Of a stretch of DNA of 12,234 bases, positions 1 to 7,753 are shown one piece after another. The notes beneath the pieces are model-generated. The model worked only from the letters and a program-made list of their open reading frames with translations, was not told the origin of the DNA and ran no database searches. Each line of letters begins with the position of its first letter. Position 1 is the stretch's first letter. Source of the DNA: an uncultured Leucothrix sp. (GTDB lineage: Bacteria > Pseudomonadota > Gammaproteobacteria > Thiotrichales > Thiotrichaceae); the NCBI GenBank assembly GCA_937923375.1, contig CALAJG010000317.1, positions 1 to 12,234 on the forward strand, read 5' to 3'. The position numbers were made by a program, and so were the translations under genes.

Positions 1-525
1 GCTGGCAGCAGGGCGGGTGCTTGCCTGAGTCCGAGCTTTAGCGTTCGCATTGTTGGCCAATCTGTTGGCGATCATGCCGCCAATCAGAGAGCCCGCCGCA
101 CTGGCCAAAATCATCTCACCTAAACTTAAGCCGCCACCTGAGGTTGCTGTGGCTTCCTTAGTGAGTCCTGATGTGCCCGCTTCTACTTTGTCCGCTTCGG
201 CTTTGGCCAAGGCAGTCAACTCTTCGTTGCTCAGTACCCTTTCTTTGCCATCCATGGTTTTCAGCACGGCGCGGGTAGCACCTTCTGTCGGATAGCGCTC
301 AGCCAGTTCATATTTGTCAGGATTCGCTGAGATTTGACTAATCACCAGAAAGTAATTCTGATTTTGTAAGTCTTGTTCTAGCTGGCCAATATTTTCTTGT
401 TGCTGCGCTTGTTGCTCAGGAGGAGGCTCTGGTGCGTCTGGTGCACAGCCTTGCAAATTGGCAATAACGGCAAGACCTAAGCCGCCAACCACCGAGTAAG
501 AAGCAGCTTTCTTAATGTGTTTCAT
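1..525 (-). CDS. UPF0323-like lipoprotein, 3' end outside the window
   Basis: I translated this minus-strand frame by hand: 175 codons with no stop, running off the left edge. It begins at ATG (523-525). The N terminus is a lipoprotein signal: basic MKHIKK, a hydrophobic stretch, then lipobox L-Q-G-C with Cys27 as the predicted lipidated residue. A Pro/Gln-rich linker follows (about 28-45), then a compact domain with K-ERVLSNEEL (about 94-103) and AGTSGLTKE (116-124). A Gly/Ala-rich hydrophobic segment lies at about 132-151, before an Asn/Ala-rich tail. From memory, this layout and the RVLSNEE and GTSxL motifs match the UPF0323 lipoproteins of Helicobacter (HP0232 type), whose function is unknown to me. 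Those are about 200-220 residues, so some 25-45 residues are probably missing. The ribosome-binding site is weak. It is transcribed away from ccmA, so no functional tie to cytochrome maturation is shown. The lipoprotein call is strong; the family call is from recall. Confidence 0.8.
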   Translation of the reverse strand, partial: MKHIKKAASYSVVGGLGLAVIANLQGCAPDAPEPPPEQQAQQQENIGQLEQDLQNQNYFLVISQISANPDKYELAERYPTEGATRAVLKTMDGKERVLSNEELTALAKAEADKVEAGTSGLTKEATATSGGGLSLGEMILASAAGSLIGGMIANRLANNANAKARTQASTRPAAS

Positions 526-557
526 TTTTGTACCATTAAATTAATTAGAATTCTCCC

Positions 558-564
558 TATAATA
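558..564. promoter_or_regulatory. Overlapping divergent -10 elements between the lipoprotein gene and ccmA
   Basis: On the plus strand TATAAT (558-563) is a perfect sigma-70 -10 hexamer reading toward ccmA; no good -35 sits 16-18 bases upstream. On the minus strand TATTAT (564-559) reads toward the lipoprotein gene, with TTGAAT (589-584) as a possible -35 at a long 19-base spacing. The two -10 boxes share six bases, so the promoters could compete if both are real. The implied leaders are about 90 bases for ccmA and about 27 for the lipoprotein gene. These are motif matches only. Confidence 0.4.
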
Positions 565-658
565 TGGATTCAATGCGACTTAAATTCAAGTATTAGAGGT
601 GCCCTTAAGTCTGAGCTTCTTATATAATCGCATCTCAACTTTGCCAGGTGATCTTAAT

Positions 659-1285
659 GTGAGTCTTGTCGTTAACCAATTACAGTGTAGCCGGGGCGAT
701 ATTGCTTTGTTTGAAGGGCTTTCATTTAAACTGATTCCAGGTCAGCTTATGTGGCTCGAGGGGCGTAATGGGAGTGGAAAAACGACCTTGCTAAGAACGC
801 TATGCGGTTTGTTTTTATACGATAAAGGTCGCATTGAATGGCAAGGTGAGTCGACAGTCTCGAACATGGATACCTATCGCCAGAACCTACTTTATTTGGG
901 TCATCAGAACGCGTTAAAACATGATTTGAATCCGGTAGAGAATTTGCAGACTCTCAGTCGTTTAGCGGGAAAGTCAGTGTCTGAGGAGCAAACCGATGAG
1001 GCACTGCAGCTATTTGGACTTGCTGGTTACGAAGAAACACCGGTGCGTAAACTCTCACAAGGACAACAGCGACGCGTTGCATTAAGTCGTCTTTTGCTCA
1101 GCGATGCGCTGCTATGGATTCTGGATGAACCCTTTGTGGCTCTCGATGTGGTTGCGGTGGAATTATTGCAATCGATCTTAGTCAAACACGTGGAGCAGGG
1201 GGGTATGGTTATCTTAACAACCCATCAGGCTTTGCCCATAGCTGAAGATAAGATGCTTAGGTTATGCTTGGATCGTTATGTTTGA
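659..1285 (+). CDS. ccmA: CcmA, ATP-binding subunit of the haem-maturation ABC transporter
   Basis: CcmA is the cytoplasmic ATPase of the CcmABCD complex. Its ATP hydrolysis drives release of holo-CcmE, the haem-loaded chaperone, from CcmC in System I cytochrome c biogenesis. In the 208-residue product the Walker A is GRNGSGKT (35-42), the ABC signature is LSQGQQRR (132-139), the Walker B ends in WILDEP (153-158) and the switch His is H189 in LTTHQ. Length fits the family (E. coli about 207). I chose GTG at 659 because AGGTG (646-650) lies eight bases upstream and the protein then begins just before the conserved first strand. An in-frame GTG at 599 would add 20 residues atypical of CcmA. It is the first gene of the operon and its 3' end overlaps ccmB by eight bases, which suggests translational coupling. 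Confidence 0.95.
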   Translation: MSLVVNQLQCSRGDIALFEGLSFKLIPGQLMWLEGRNGSGKTTLLRTLCGLFLYDKGRIEWQGESTVSNMDTYRQNLLYLGHQNALKHDLNPVENLQTLSRLAGKSVSEEQTDEALQLFGLAGYEETPVRKLSQGQQRRVALSRLLLSDALLWILDEPFVALDVVAVELLQSILVKHVEQGGMVILTTHQALPIAEDKMLRLCLDRYV

Positions 1286-1949
1286 TTCATTCCGAGCGTT
1301 GGTGAAGCGCGATTTACTGCTGGCGATGAGACGCCGTAGCGATGTGTTCACAGTGCTGCTTTTCTTTATTATCGTGGTCAGTATTTTTCCGCTAGGCATT
1401 AGTTTTGAGAAGGCTATTTTGCAGAAAATAGCTCCAGGTGTAGTGTGGGTAGCAGCATTGCTTGCATCTACTTTGGCTCTGGAACGTATCTTTGCTAATG
1501 ATTATGCTGATGGCACCCTGGAACAAATACTACTAACGGCACAGCCATTATCAATTTTGGTATTTGCCAAGATATTTGCTCATTGGTTGCTAACTGGTCT
1601 GCCTCTGGTGTTAATCGCGCCGCTAGCTGGCTTGCAATATCATTTATCCGCTACAACGATAGGTACGATGATGGTTATGCTGTTAATTGGTACGCCCATA
1701 CTCAGCATGATTGGAGCCATTGGAGCTGCGTTAACATTGGGTTTACGCGGTGGTGGTATTTTAATTTCGCTGTTGGTGCTTCCGCTCTATATACCGGTTC
1801 TGGTATATGGTTCTGGGGCTATCGAAGCATCGATGCAAGGGGATGTATCCTTGCAGCCTTATTATTTGTTACTACTGGCATTTTTACTGCTGGCACTGGT
1901 GTTTGCACCATGGGCAACTGCTGCCTCATTGCGAATATCGGTGGAATAG
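1278..1949 (+). CDS. ccmB: CcmB, membrane subunit of the haem-maturation ABC transporter
   Basis: CcmB is the integral membrane partner of CcmA in the inner-membrane CcmABCD complex. The 223-residue protein has a short cytoplasmic N terminus (FRALVKRDLLLAMRRRSD) followed by about six hydrophobic segments. Landmarks include APGVVWVAALLAS (about 52-64) and the cytoplasmic-loop motif YADGTLEQILL (about 76-86), both typical of the family, and length is normal (about 220). The ATG lies inside the end of ccmA, overlapping by eight bases. The stop is followed nine bases later by the ccmC start. No internal promoter is visible, so expression should be coupled to ccmA. Confidence 0.95.
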   Translation: MFDSFRALVKRDLLLAMRRRSDVFTVLLFFIIVVSIFPLGISFEKAILQKIAPGVVWVAALLASTLALERIFANDYADGTLEQILLTAQPLSILVFAKIFAHWLLTGLPLVLIAPLAGLQYHLSATTIGTMMVMLLIGTPILSMIGAIGAALTLGLRGGGILISLLVLPLYIPVLVYGSGAIEASMQGDVSLQPYYLLLLAFLLLALVFAPWATAASLRISVE

Positions 1950-1958
1950 GATCTATCC

Positions 1959-2699
1959 ATGGCAATAAATTGGTTTAAATATTCCTCACCCTCCAGCTTT
2001 TATCCGTTGGCGGGTAAAATAATTCCGGTGTTCATGACGCTGGCAATCCTGTTGATTATGGGTGGATTATATTGGGGTTTTTTTGAAACCCCTGATGTGT
2101 TGAGCGATCAAAAACAGTACTACAAAATTATTTACGTGCATGTCGCCAGCGCGTGGATGGCGATGTGGTTGTATGTTGTTATGGTTGCCTGGGCTGTGCT
2201 GGGTTTAATTTTCAATACCCGAATGTCCTATATGATGGCCTCAGCTACGGCGGTAACCGGTGCAATAATGACTGCATTGTCGCTGTGGACTGGTGCATTC
2301 TGGGGGCAAACTAGTTGGGGAACCTGGTGGGATTGGGACCCAAGAATGACCACACAATTGATTTTGTTATTTCTCTATATTGGTTACATCGCGCTACAGT
2401 CTGCGATTGAGGAAACAAGACGATCAGATCGGGCGTCCGCAGTGTTAGCGCTGGTTGGTTTGGCCATTGTTCCGGTGATTTATTATTCGATTAACTGTCC
2501 AGATCCAAATGAGTGCGCTTCATTACATCAAGAGTCCTCATTAAAGCGAGTTGAGCCAAATATATTGATTGCGATGTTAGTGGTTACGGCTGGCTTTTGG
2601 ATGTATTGCTTCGCAGTCATCCTTATGCGGGTGCGAAATATTATTTTACAACGTGAAAGCCACACTAACTGGGTAGAGCGCTTGGAGGCCTTTAGATGA
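1959..2699 (+). CDS. ccmC: CcmC, haem-handling WWD-domain protein with an atypical His loop
   Basis: CcmC holds haem at the outer face of the inner membrane and attaches it to CcmE. The 246-residue protein has about six membrane segments. The tryptophan-rich WWD motif is W115-GQTSWGTWWDWDPR (115-129), and the first periplasmic haem-ligand His is H61 in IIYVHVASAW. The second His is probably H190 in SLHQ. Two things differ from the usual gammaproteobacterial sequence. The segment before H190 is INCPDPNECASLHQ (178-191), with Cys180 and Cys185, where E. coli-type proteins have EWWNTLHQ. HVASAW also replaces the common HVPAAW. The frame is intact and the ends are normal, so this looks like divergence rather than damage. 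ATAGGA (1946-1951) precedes the ATG by seven bases. The 3' end overlaps ccmD by four bases (ATGA). Confidence 0.94.
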   Translation: MAINWFKYSSPSSFYPLAGKIIPVFMTLAILLIMGGLYWGFFETPDVLSDQKQYYKIIYVHVASAWMAMWLYVVMVAWAVLGLIFNTRMSYMMASATAVTGAIMTALSLWTGAFWGQTSWGTWWDWDPRMTTQLILLFLYIGYIALQSAIEETRRSDRASAVLALVGLAIVPVIYYSINCPDPNECASLHQESSLKRVEPNILIAMLVVTAGFWMYCFAVILMRVRNIILQRESHTNWVERLEAFR

Positions 2700-2857
2700 G
2701 CGAGTTTTTTGCCATGGGCGGTTATGGCTTTTATGTATGGTGTTCGATGGGGATGGTGTTATTTTTAATGCTATTAGAACCCATCGTTTTGAAGATTCAA
2801 CACCGGCGCTTGATCAAAAGTATTCAGCGACAGAAGCGTCGGAAAAAAGAGAATTAA
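2696..2857 (+). CDS. ccmD: CcmD, small membrane component of CcmABCD
   Basis: This short frame codes for 53 residues. It starts at the ATG overlapping the ccmC stop (ATGA) and ends at TAA (2855-2857), five bases before ccmE. The N terminus MSEFFAMGGYGFYVWCSMG carries the family signature AMGGY-x-FYVW. One hydrophobic helix follows (about 14-33), then a very basic tail (RRLIKSIQRQKRRKK). That gives the expected single-pass topology with a cytoplasmic tail. CcmD is required for release of holo-CcmE from CcmA/B/C. Size, motif and place between ccmC and ccmE all agree. Cys16 sits in the helix where Gly or Pro is common in relatives I remember. Genes this short are easily missed. Confidence 0.93.
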   Translation: MSEFFAMGGYGFYVWCSMGMVLFLMLLEPIVLKIQHRRLIKSIQRQKRRKKEN

Positions 2858-2862
2858 TACCA

Positions 2863-3333
2863 ATGAAAGCACGAAATAAGCGAATCATTTTTATTTTATT
2901 AGGTCTGTGCGCGGTAGGTGCTGCGTCGGCGATGATTACAAAAGCGATGCAAAGTAATCTGGCTTATCTGTACGCACCAGAATCGGTAATGGCAGGAGAG
3001 GTGCCAAAAGACCGCGTGGTACGTCTAGGCGGCTTGGTGAAAAAAGGTAGCCTACAGCGAAGTGATACAACGCTCGATTTGAGCTTCATCTTGACGGATA
3101 ACCGAGGTCACGAGGTTACTATTAATTACGACAAAATCCTCCCCGATTTATTTAAAGAAGAGCAAAGTGCAGTGGTAAAAGGTAGGTTTGATGCAAATAA
3201 CCGCTTCATGGCGGAGGAAGTGCTTGCCAAGCATGATGCAGAATATATGCCGCCTGAGGTAGAGGATGTGCTGGCCAAAGAACATAGCTACCCTGGTAAA
3301 CTTAAAAAAACCACAGAGGCAATAGAAAAATGA
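2863..3333 (+). CDS. ccmE: CcmE, periplasmic haem chaperone
   Basis: CcmE covalently binds haem in the periplasm and passes it from CcmC to CcmF/CcmH. The 156-residue product has an N-terminal basic patch and membrane anchor (KARNKRIIFILLGLC, about 2-25), then the OB-fold beta-barrel domain with RLGGLVKKGSL (54-64) and ILPDLFKEEQ (92-101). The haem-attachment motif LAKHDAEYMPPE (121-132) holds His124, the covalent haem ligand, and Tyr128, the axial ligand; these correspond to H130 and Y134 in E. coli. I chose ATG 2863, which lies five bases after the ccmD stop. An in-frame ATG at 2737 would add 42 residues that simply overlie ccmD in another frame. The 3' end overlaps ccmF by four bases. Confidence 0.95.
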   Translation: MKARNKRIIFILLGLCAVGAASAMITKAMQSNLAYLYAPESVMAGEVPKDRVVRLGGLVKKGSLQRSDTTLDLSFILTDNRGHEVTINYDKILPDLFKEEQSAVVKGRFDANNRFMAEEVLAKHDAEYMPPEVEDVLAKEHSYPGKLKKTTEAIEK

Positions 3334-5318
3334 TTCCTGAAATCGGGCATTTTGCTCTGGTGTTAGCATTAGTTGTGGCGGTTGTGCAGTCCATTTTTCC
3401 GATGATTGGTGCGGCAACCAATAATGCACAATGGATCGCTATGGCTAAACCAACGGCACGCGCACAGTTTGTGTTGCTAGCGGTTTCCTTTGCCTGTTTG
3501 ATGGCTGCCTTTCTCGAGAGTGATTTCTCTGTTTTGTACGTGGCCAATAACTCCAATACCTTAATGCCGACGATTTATAAAGTCTCGGCAGTCTGGGGCG
3601 CGCACGAAGGTTCGTTGTTGCTGTGGGTATTGATTCTGAGTGTTTGGGCTTGGTTAGTGTCTGTTTTCAGTAAAGGCATCTCGCCAGTCATGTTAGCGAG
3701 AGTGCTCAGTGTCATGGGTATGATTGGTGTTGGTTTCCTACTTTTCATGCTACTAACTTCTAATCCATTTGAACGCCAATTTCCGATTCCACTGCAAGGT
3801 CGTACCCTCAACCCCTTGCTTCAAGACCCTGGTTTAGCAATTCACCCACCGATGCTGTACATGGGCTATGTGGGCTTTTCAGTCGCCTTTGCTTTTGCGA
3901 TAGCCGCCATGCTAGGAGGGAAGTTGGATGCGGCTTGGGCGCGTTGGGCGCGTCCCTGGACTAACGTCGCATGGGTCTTCTTGACGATTGGTATTGCACT
4001 CGGTAGCTGGTGGGCATACTACGAATTGGGCTGGGGCGGCTGGTGGTTTTGGGATCCGGTAGAAAACGCCTCCCTAATGCCATGGTTAGTCGGAACAGCG
4101 TTGATTCATTCTCTTGCTGTTGCGGAGAAACGTGCAGCCTTTAAGTCTTGGACGATACTGCTGGCTATCTTTGCTTTCTCCTTGAGCTTGCTGGGAACTT
4201 TCTTGGTGCGCTCAGGCGTATTGACTTCGGTACATGCTTTTGCAAGCGACCCTGAGCGCGGTTTGTTCATTTTAATCTTCCTAGTGTTAGTGGTCGGTTC
4301 ATCACTTGTTTTGTACGCAATACGTGCGCCAAAGCTGCGTTCGACAGGAACCTTTACTGTTATTTCCAGAGAAATGGGGTTACTGGTTAATAATGTCGCT
4401 TTAATCGCGATGACTGCCACAGTGCTGCTCGGCACGCTTTATCCATTGTTTATTGATGCTTTAGGCTTAGGAAAGATTTCGGTTGGCCCGCCATACTTCA
4501 ATACCATCTCAATACCATTAGGGTTGGTCTTATTTAGTGCCATGGGGTTTGGCTTGTTCCTACGCTGGAAAAAAGACACAAAAGAGCGCGTATTTTCAAA
4601 AGTTCGTTGGGTACTGTTATTTGCTTTATTGATTGGCTTTTTAGTGCCGATTTTATTTATGACACATTTCGATTGGAAGGCTGCCCTAGGTGTTGCACTT
4701 GCTTCGTGGGTCAGCTTAACGGCACTACTATGGGTTCAGGAACAAGGTCGTTCACCGTTTAAATTACCGCTATCAATGTGGGGTGCTGCAATTGCTCATA
4801 TAGGCATGGCGGTAACAGTGGCTGGAATTAGTTTAACCTCTGCTTACAGTACGGAAAAAGATGTGCGTTTGGAGCGTGGTCAAGAATATCAAATGAGTGG
4901 TTATTCGTTTTTATTTAACGGAGTAAAAGAAGTAAAGGGCCCAAATTACATCGCACAACAGGGTGAAGTTGTGGTGACACGTGATGGCTTGAATGTGACT
5001 ACACTACGACCCGAAAAACGTAACTATGGCCCTGGCACCATGCCGATGACAGAGGCCGGGATTGATGGCGGCCTCTTGAGAGACTTGTTCATTGCCTTAG
5101 GTGAGCCTCTGGGTAAAGATGCATGGAGTGTGCGTTTGTACCATAAGCCGGTGGTTAGTTGGATTTGGATCGGATCAGCTTTGATGGGGCTAGGTGGTTT
5201 GCTGGCAGCTTTTGATAAACGCTATCGTCGGGTGAGGCGACGTATAATTGAGCCGAAAGTTGCCAATCAACCTGAAATAGGCGAGGCAAGTACAAAAGCG
5301 GGTGAGGCGATAGCATGA
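3330..5318 (+). CDS. ccmF: CcmF, haem lyase core of System I
   Basis: CcmF accepts haem from CcmE and, with CcmH/CcmI, attaches it to apocytochrome c; it also carries its own haem b. The 662-residue protein is a polytopic membrane protein of normal length. WGAHEGSLLLW is at 89-99 and the WWD signature WGWWFWDPVENAS-like stretch is at about 234-247. Four histidines match the E. coli set (H173, H261, H303, H491) with a shift of one: H172 and H260 as transmembrane haem b ligands, and H302 and H490 as periplasmic haem ligands. A large periplasmic domain follows (about 505-620), then a final helix and a basic cytoplasmic tail. It overlaps ccmE and ccmG by four bases each (ATGA). Confidence 0.97.
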   Translation: MIPEIGHFALVLALVVAVVQSIFPMIGAATNNAQWIAMAKPTARAQFVLLAVSFACLMAAFLESDFSVLYVANNSNTLMPTIYKVSAVWGAHEGSLLLWVLILSVWAWLVSVFSKGISPVMLARVLSVMGMIGVGFLLFMLLTSNPFERQFPIPLQGRTLNPLLQDPGLAIHPPMLYMGYVGFSVAFAFAIAAMLGGKLDAAWARWARPWTNVAWVFLTIGIALGSWWAYYELGWGGWWFWDPVENASLMPWLVGTALIHSLAVAEKRAAFKSWTILLAIFAFSLSLLGTFLVRSGVLTSVHAFASDPERGLFILIFLVLVVGSSLVLYAIRAPKLRSTGTFTVISREMGLLVNNVALIAMTATVLLGTLYPLFIDALGLGKISVGPPYFNTISIPLGLVLFSAMGFGLFLRWKKDTKERVFSKVRWVLLFALLIGFLVPILFMTHFDWKAALGVALASWVSLTALLWVQEQGRSPFKLPLSMWGAAIAHIGMAVTVAGISLTSAYSTEKDVRLERGQEYQMSGYSFLFNGVKEVKGPNYIAQQGEVVVTRDGLNVTTLRPEKRNYGPGTMPMTEAGIDGGLLRDLFIALGEPLGKDAWSVRLYHKPVVSWIWIGSALMGLGGLLAAFDKRYRRVRRRIIEPKVANQPEIGEASTKAGEAIA

Positions 5319-5851
5319 AAAAAAGTGCACTCATTCCATTAGGCATATTTGCTGTGCTGGTTGTTTTCTTGGCGATCGGCCTGAGTCTGAAACCGCGTGA
5401 AGTACCGTCCCCATTTATTGGTAAACCAGTGCCGGAGTTTAGTTTGCCTACACTGATGACTAAGGGGAAATCGATCTCCCCACAGGCGCTTAAAGGTGAA
5501 GTTTGGATGCTGAACGTGTTTGCTTCTTGGTGCGTTTCTTGTCGGGCAGAGCACGACGTACTGACACGATTTATCAATAGTGAAAATGTGCCAGTACTTG
5601 GTCTGAATTATAAAGACGAGCCTAAAGATGCTAAGGAATGGCTGGCAGCGTTGGGTAATCCCTATGAACACATAGCTGTGGATTATAAAGGTCAGGTTGG
5701 TATTGATTTAGGTGTCTATGGTGTTCCCGAAACGTTTGTTATCGATAAAAAAGGAATAATCCGGCACAAGTCAACCGGCCCTGTTTCCGATGAAACGGTT
5801 CGCAATGATTTGCTGCCGTTGATTTTAAAGCTGCGTGAGGAAAAAGGCTGA
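5315..5851 (+). CDS. ccmG: CcmG/DsbE, membrane-anchored thiol-disulfide reductase
   Basis: CcmG is a periplasmic thioredoxin-like protein that keeps the CXXCH cysteines of apocytochrome c, or CcmH, reduced for haem attachment. The 178-residue product has an uncleaved N-terminal anchor (about 5-24). The thioredoxin fold contains active site W-C-V-S-C (72-76; Cys73 and Cys76) inside LNVFASWCVSC, and the cis-Pro loop GVYGVPETF (133-141) with Pro138. E. coli-type CcmG proteins usually have WCPTC; VS between the cysteines is a small variation whose effect I cannot judge. Reducing power should come from DsbD/CcdA, which is not in this window. The start overlaps the ccmF stop by four bases and the stop overlaps ccmH by one. 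Confidence 0.95.
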   Translation: MKKSALIPLGIFAVLVVFLAIGLSLKPREVPSPFIGKPVPEFSLPTLMTKGKSISPQALKGEVWMLNVFASWCVSCRAEHDVLTRFINSENVPVLGLNYKDEPKDAKEWLAALGNPYEHIAVDYKGQVGIDLGVYGVPETFVIDKKGIIRHKSTGPVSDETVRNDLLPLILKLREEKG

Positions 5852-6318
5852 TGAAACGTTTATTACTGGTTTTGACTATCAGTATTCTTTTCTTCGGTTC
5901 GGCCTCTATTTGGGCTGAGGCTGAGAGAGTTACCTTTAGAAATGCACAAAGCGAAGCGAATTATACTGCGTTGGTTAATGAGCTACGCTGCTTAGTCTGC
6001 CAAAACCAAACGATTGCAGATTCGGATGCTGACTTAGCAAAAGACCTTCGAGCCAAGGTCTATCAAATGGTTGAGGACGGTCAGAGCCAAAATGAAGTTA
6101 TTGATTATATGACAGCGCGATATGGTGACTTTGTGCTGTATCGACCCGCGTTTAAAATGAAAACACTGTTACTGTGGCTTGGCCCTGTGATCTTTCTTTT
6201 ATTGGCACTCTTCCTAGTCGTCCGCTGGGTCAGGTCTCAGGCAGCAGCGGCACCAGCAATATCCCTAAGCAAGGAAGAACAAGACTCAGTTCGCGACTTG
6301 CTGAATAAGACGCCGTAA
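5851..6318 (+). CDS. ccmH: CcmH, apocytochrome c thiol-reducing subunit (short form)
   Basis: CcmH works with CcmF and CcmI at the haem-ligation step and holds or reduces the apocytochrome thiols. The 155-residue product has a signal peptide (about 1-22, ending near WAEA), a small helical periplasmic domain with the hallmark LRCLVCQN (45-52; Cys47 and Cys50), and a C-terminal helix (about 104-125) followed by a basic, cytoplasmic tail. The motif DFVLYRP (93-99) before the helix is also typical. It is the short form: the CcmI-like half fused in E. coli CcmH is a separate gene here, as in Pseudomonas. The TGATG junction with ccmG overlaps by one base. Confidence 0.95.
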   Translation: MKRLLLVLTISILFFGSASIWAEAERVTFRNAQSEANYTALVNELRCLVCQNQTIADSDADLAKDLRAKVYQMVEDGQSQNEVIDYMTARYGDFVLYRPAFKMKTLLLWLGPVIFLLLALFLVVRWVRSQAAAAPAISLSKEEQDSVRDLLNKTP

Positions 6319-6365
6319 CTGAAATAGTTATTCAACGACTTTCAAAGAAAAATAAGGATTTAATA

Positions 6366-7718
6366 ATGCTCTGGTTCTTCATAATAGTATTACTGGTTTT
6401 AGCAGTTGCCTATCTGTTATTGCCGTTATTTAGAACACCGGACGAAATAGTTGATGGGCGTAAACAGCAGAATATTCTCATTGTTCAGGAGCAGATGGCT
6501 GAGCTGGAAAGTAGCTTTGAAAAAGCGGAAGTAGACAGTGAGCAATATAGTGCCAGACGCGGGGAATTAGAGCAGGCACTGCTACTAGACGTAGGTACCG
6601 AAGCGGTAAGGGACAAATCAAATCAGGCTTTTGACGACACGAAAAAGGAGGCTAAACGAGAAGCGAGTAGAACTTCTTGGCTAAGTGCAGTTTTTCTTGC
6701 TTTAGCTATGCCCGCTAGCGCATTAGCACTTTATATGTATCTGGGAACACCGAATGCTATTGAGATGGCGAAAGTGCCACCGAAACCAGAAGTGCCAATG
6801 ACGGCAGATGGTAAGCCGGACGTTGAAAAACTAGTTGCTAACCTTCACAACAAGATGCGAGAAAACCCTGATAATGCTCAGGGTTGGTACATGCTGGGTA
6901 GGTCTTATATGGTGATGCAGCGGTATGATGGTGCAATCGAAGCGTATGAAAATTTATATCGCTTGCAGCCAGAAGAGCCTGATGTGATGTTAATGCTAGC
7001 TGATGCACTTTCGATAAAGCAGCAGGGTAAGATGACTGGTCGCCCAGAAAGTTTGGTTAATGCTGCACTAGAAAAAGCACCTAGTAACACAACTGGACTT
7101 TGGCTGTCTGGAATGGCGCTGGAGCAAAAAGGGAAGCTGCATGAGGCATTTGCTAGATGGCAAATGTTGCGCCCAATGTTAAATGGTAAAGAAGCAGAGC
7201 AGGCACAGCTTGATGTGTTGATTCGCCGCGTTGAGAAAAAGATTGCAGCGGCAAATAATGTTCTGGATGAAGAAAATGAAAAGTCGCCACTACAACTAAA
7301 TGCAGCAACGGATCGCATTGAGAAGAAACCAAGACTCGCTAACAATGAATCTGATGAGGGAGTAGAGCAGGGCAGTGCTAAAGTTACCATCAATGTTAAG
7401 TTGGATGAGAAGTTTAAGGGACAAGTATCGCCTGAGGACGCCGTATTTATTTATGCCAAAGCACAAGTTGGCCCCCCTATGCCATTAGCAGCCAAGCGTC
7501 TTATGGTTAAAGACTTACCCGCTTCAATTATTTTAGACGATACCATGGCAATGATGCCTCAAATGAAATTGTCTATGTTTCCAAGCGTCATTGTTGGCGC
7601 ACGAGTATCACAAAGTGGCAATGCAATTAGCCAGAATGGTGATTTATATATAGAACAAGAGCAAGTGTTCCACGGCGATGAAGTTACATTAAATATTGAC
7701 ACTGTATTAACAAAATAA
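6366..7718 (+). CDS. ccmI: CcmI, TPR apocytochrome c chaperone
   Basis: CcmI captures apocytochrome c by its C-terminal end and presents it to CcmF/CcmH. The 450-residue protein has two membrane helices (about 2-22 and 104-126) enclosing a cytoplasmic, charged, probably coiled-coil loop. A periplasmic TPR region follows (about 155-275), including NPDNAQGWYMLGRSY and KGKLHEAFARWQML. An Asp/Glu/Lys-rich linker (about 290-345) leads to the C-terminal beta domain (about 350-450, with SPEDAVFIYAKA and GPPMPLAAKRL), as in the long gammaproteobacterial form. Unlike the upstream genes it does not overlap its neighbour: 47 bases separate it from ccmH and it has its own TAAGGAT ribosome-binding site (6353-6359). 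It is the last ccm gene. Confidence 0.94.
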   Translation: MLWFFIIVLLVLAVAYLLLPLFRTPDEIVDGRKQQNILIVQEQMAELESSFEKAEVDSEQYSARRGELEQALLLDVGTEAVRDKSNQAFDDTKKEAKREASRTSWLSAVFLALAMPASALALYMYLGTPNAIEMAKVPPKPEVPMTADGKPDVEKLVANLHNKMRENPDNAQGWYMLGRSYMVMQRYDGAIEAYENLYRLQPEEPDVMLMLADALSIKQQGKMTGRPESLVNAALEKAPSNTTGLWLSGMALEQKGKLHEAFARWQMLRPMLNGKEAEQAQLDVLIRRVEKKIAAANNVLDEENEKSPLQLNAATDRIEKKPRLANNESDEGVEQGSAKVTINVKLDEKFKGQVSPEDAVFIYAKAQVGPPMPLAAKRLMVKDLPASIILDDTMAMMPQMKLSMFPSVIVGARVSQSGNAISQNGDLYIEQEQVFHGDEVTLNIDTVLTK

Positions 7719-7753
7719 AATGCTCTCAGATGAAAGTGTCTAGCCTAAATAAA

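Noticed and set aside
599..658. Upstream GTG start for ccmA adding 20 residues
   Set aside because: The extra residues do not resemble CcmA N termini, and the GTG at 659 has a well-spaced AGGTG and gives the normal family length.
2737..2862. Upstream ATG start for ccmE adding 42 residues
   Set aside because: This stretch is ccmD in another frame; the CcmE anchor and family start fit the ATG at 2863.
4106..4435. Open frame on the minus strand inside ccmF, and similar antisense frames in ccmG, ccmI and sat-cysC
   Set aside because: They lie wholly within strongly supported genes, show no domain or start signal, and look like by-products of codon composition.
5315..5851. ccmG as a general thioredoxin or peroxiredoxin-like gene of another pathway
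   Set aside because: Membrane anchor, GVYGVPETF loop and position between ccmF and ccmH identify it as CcmG.
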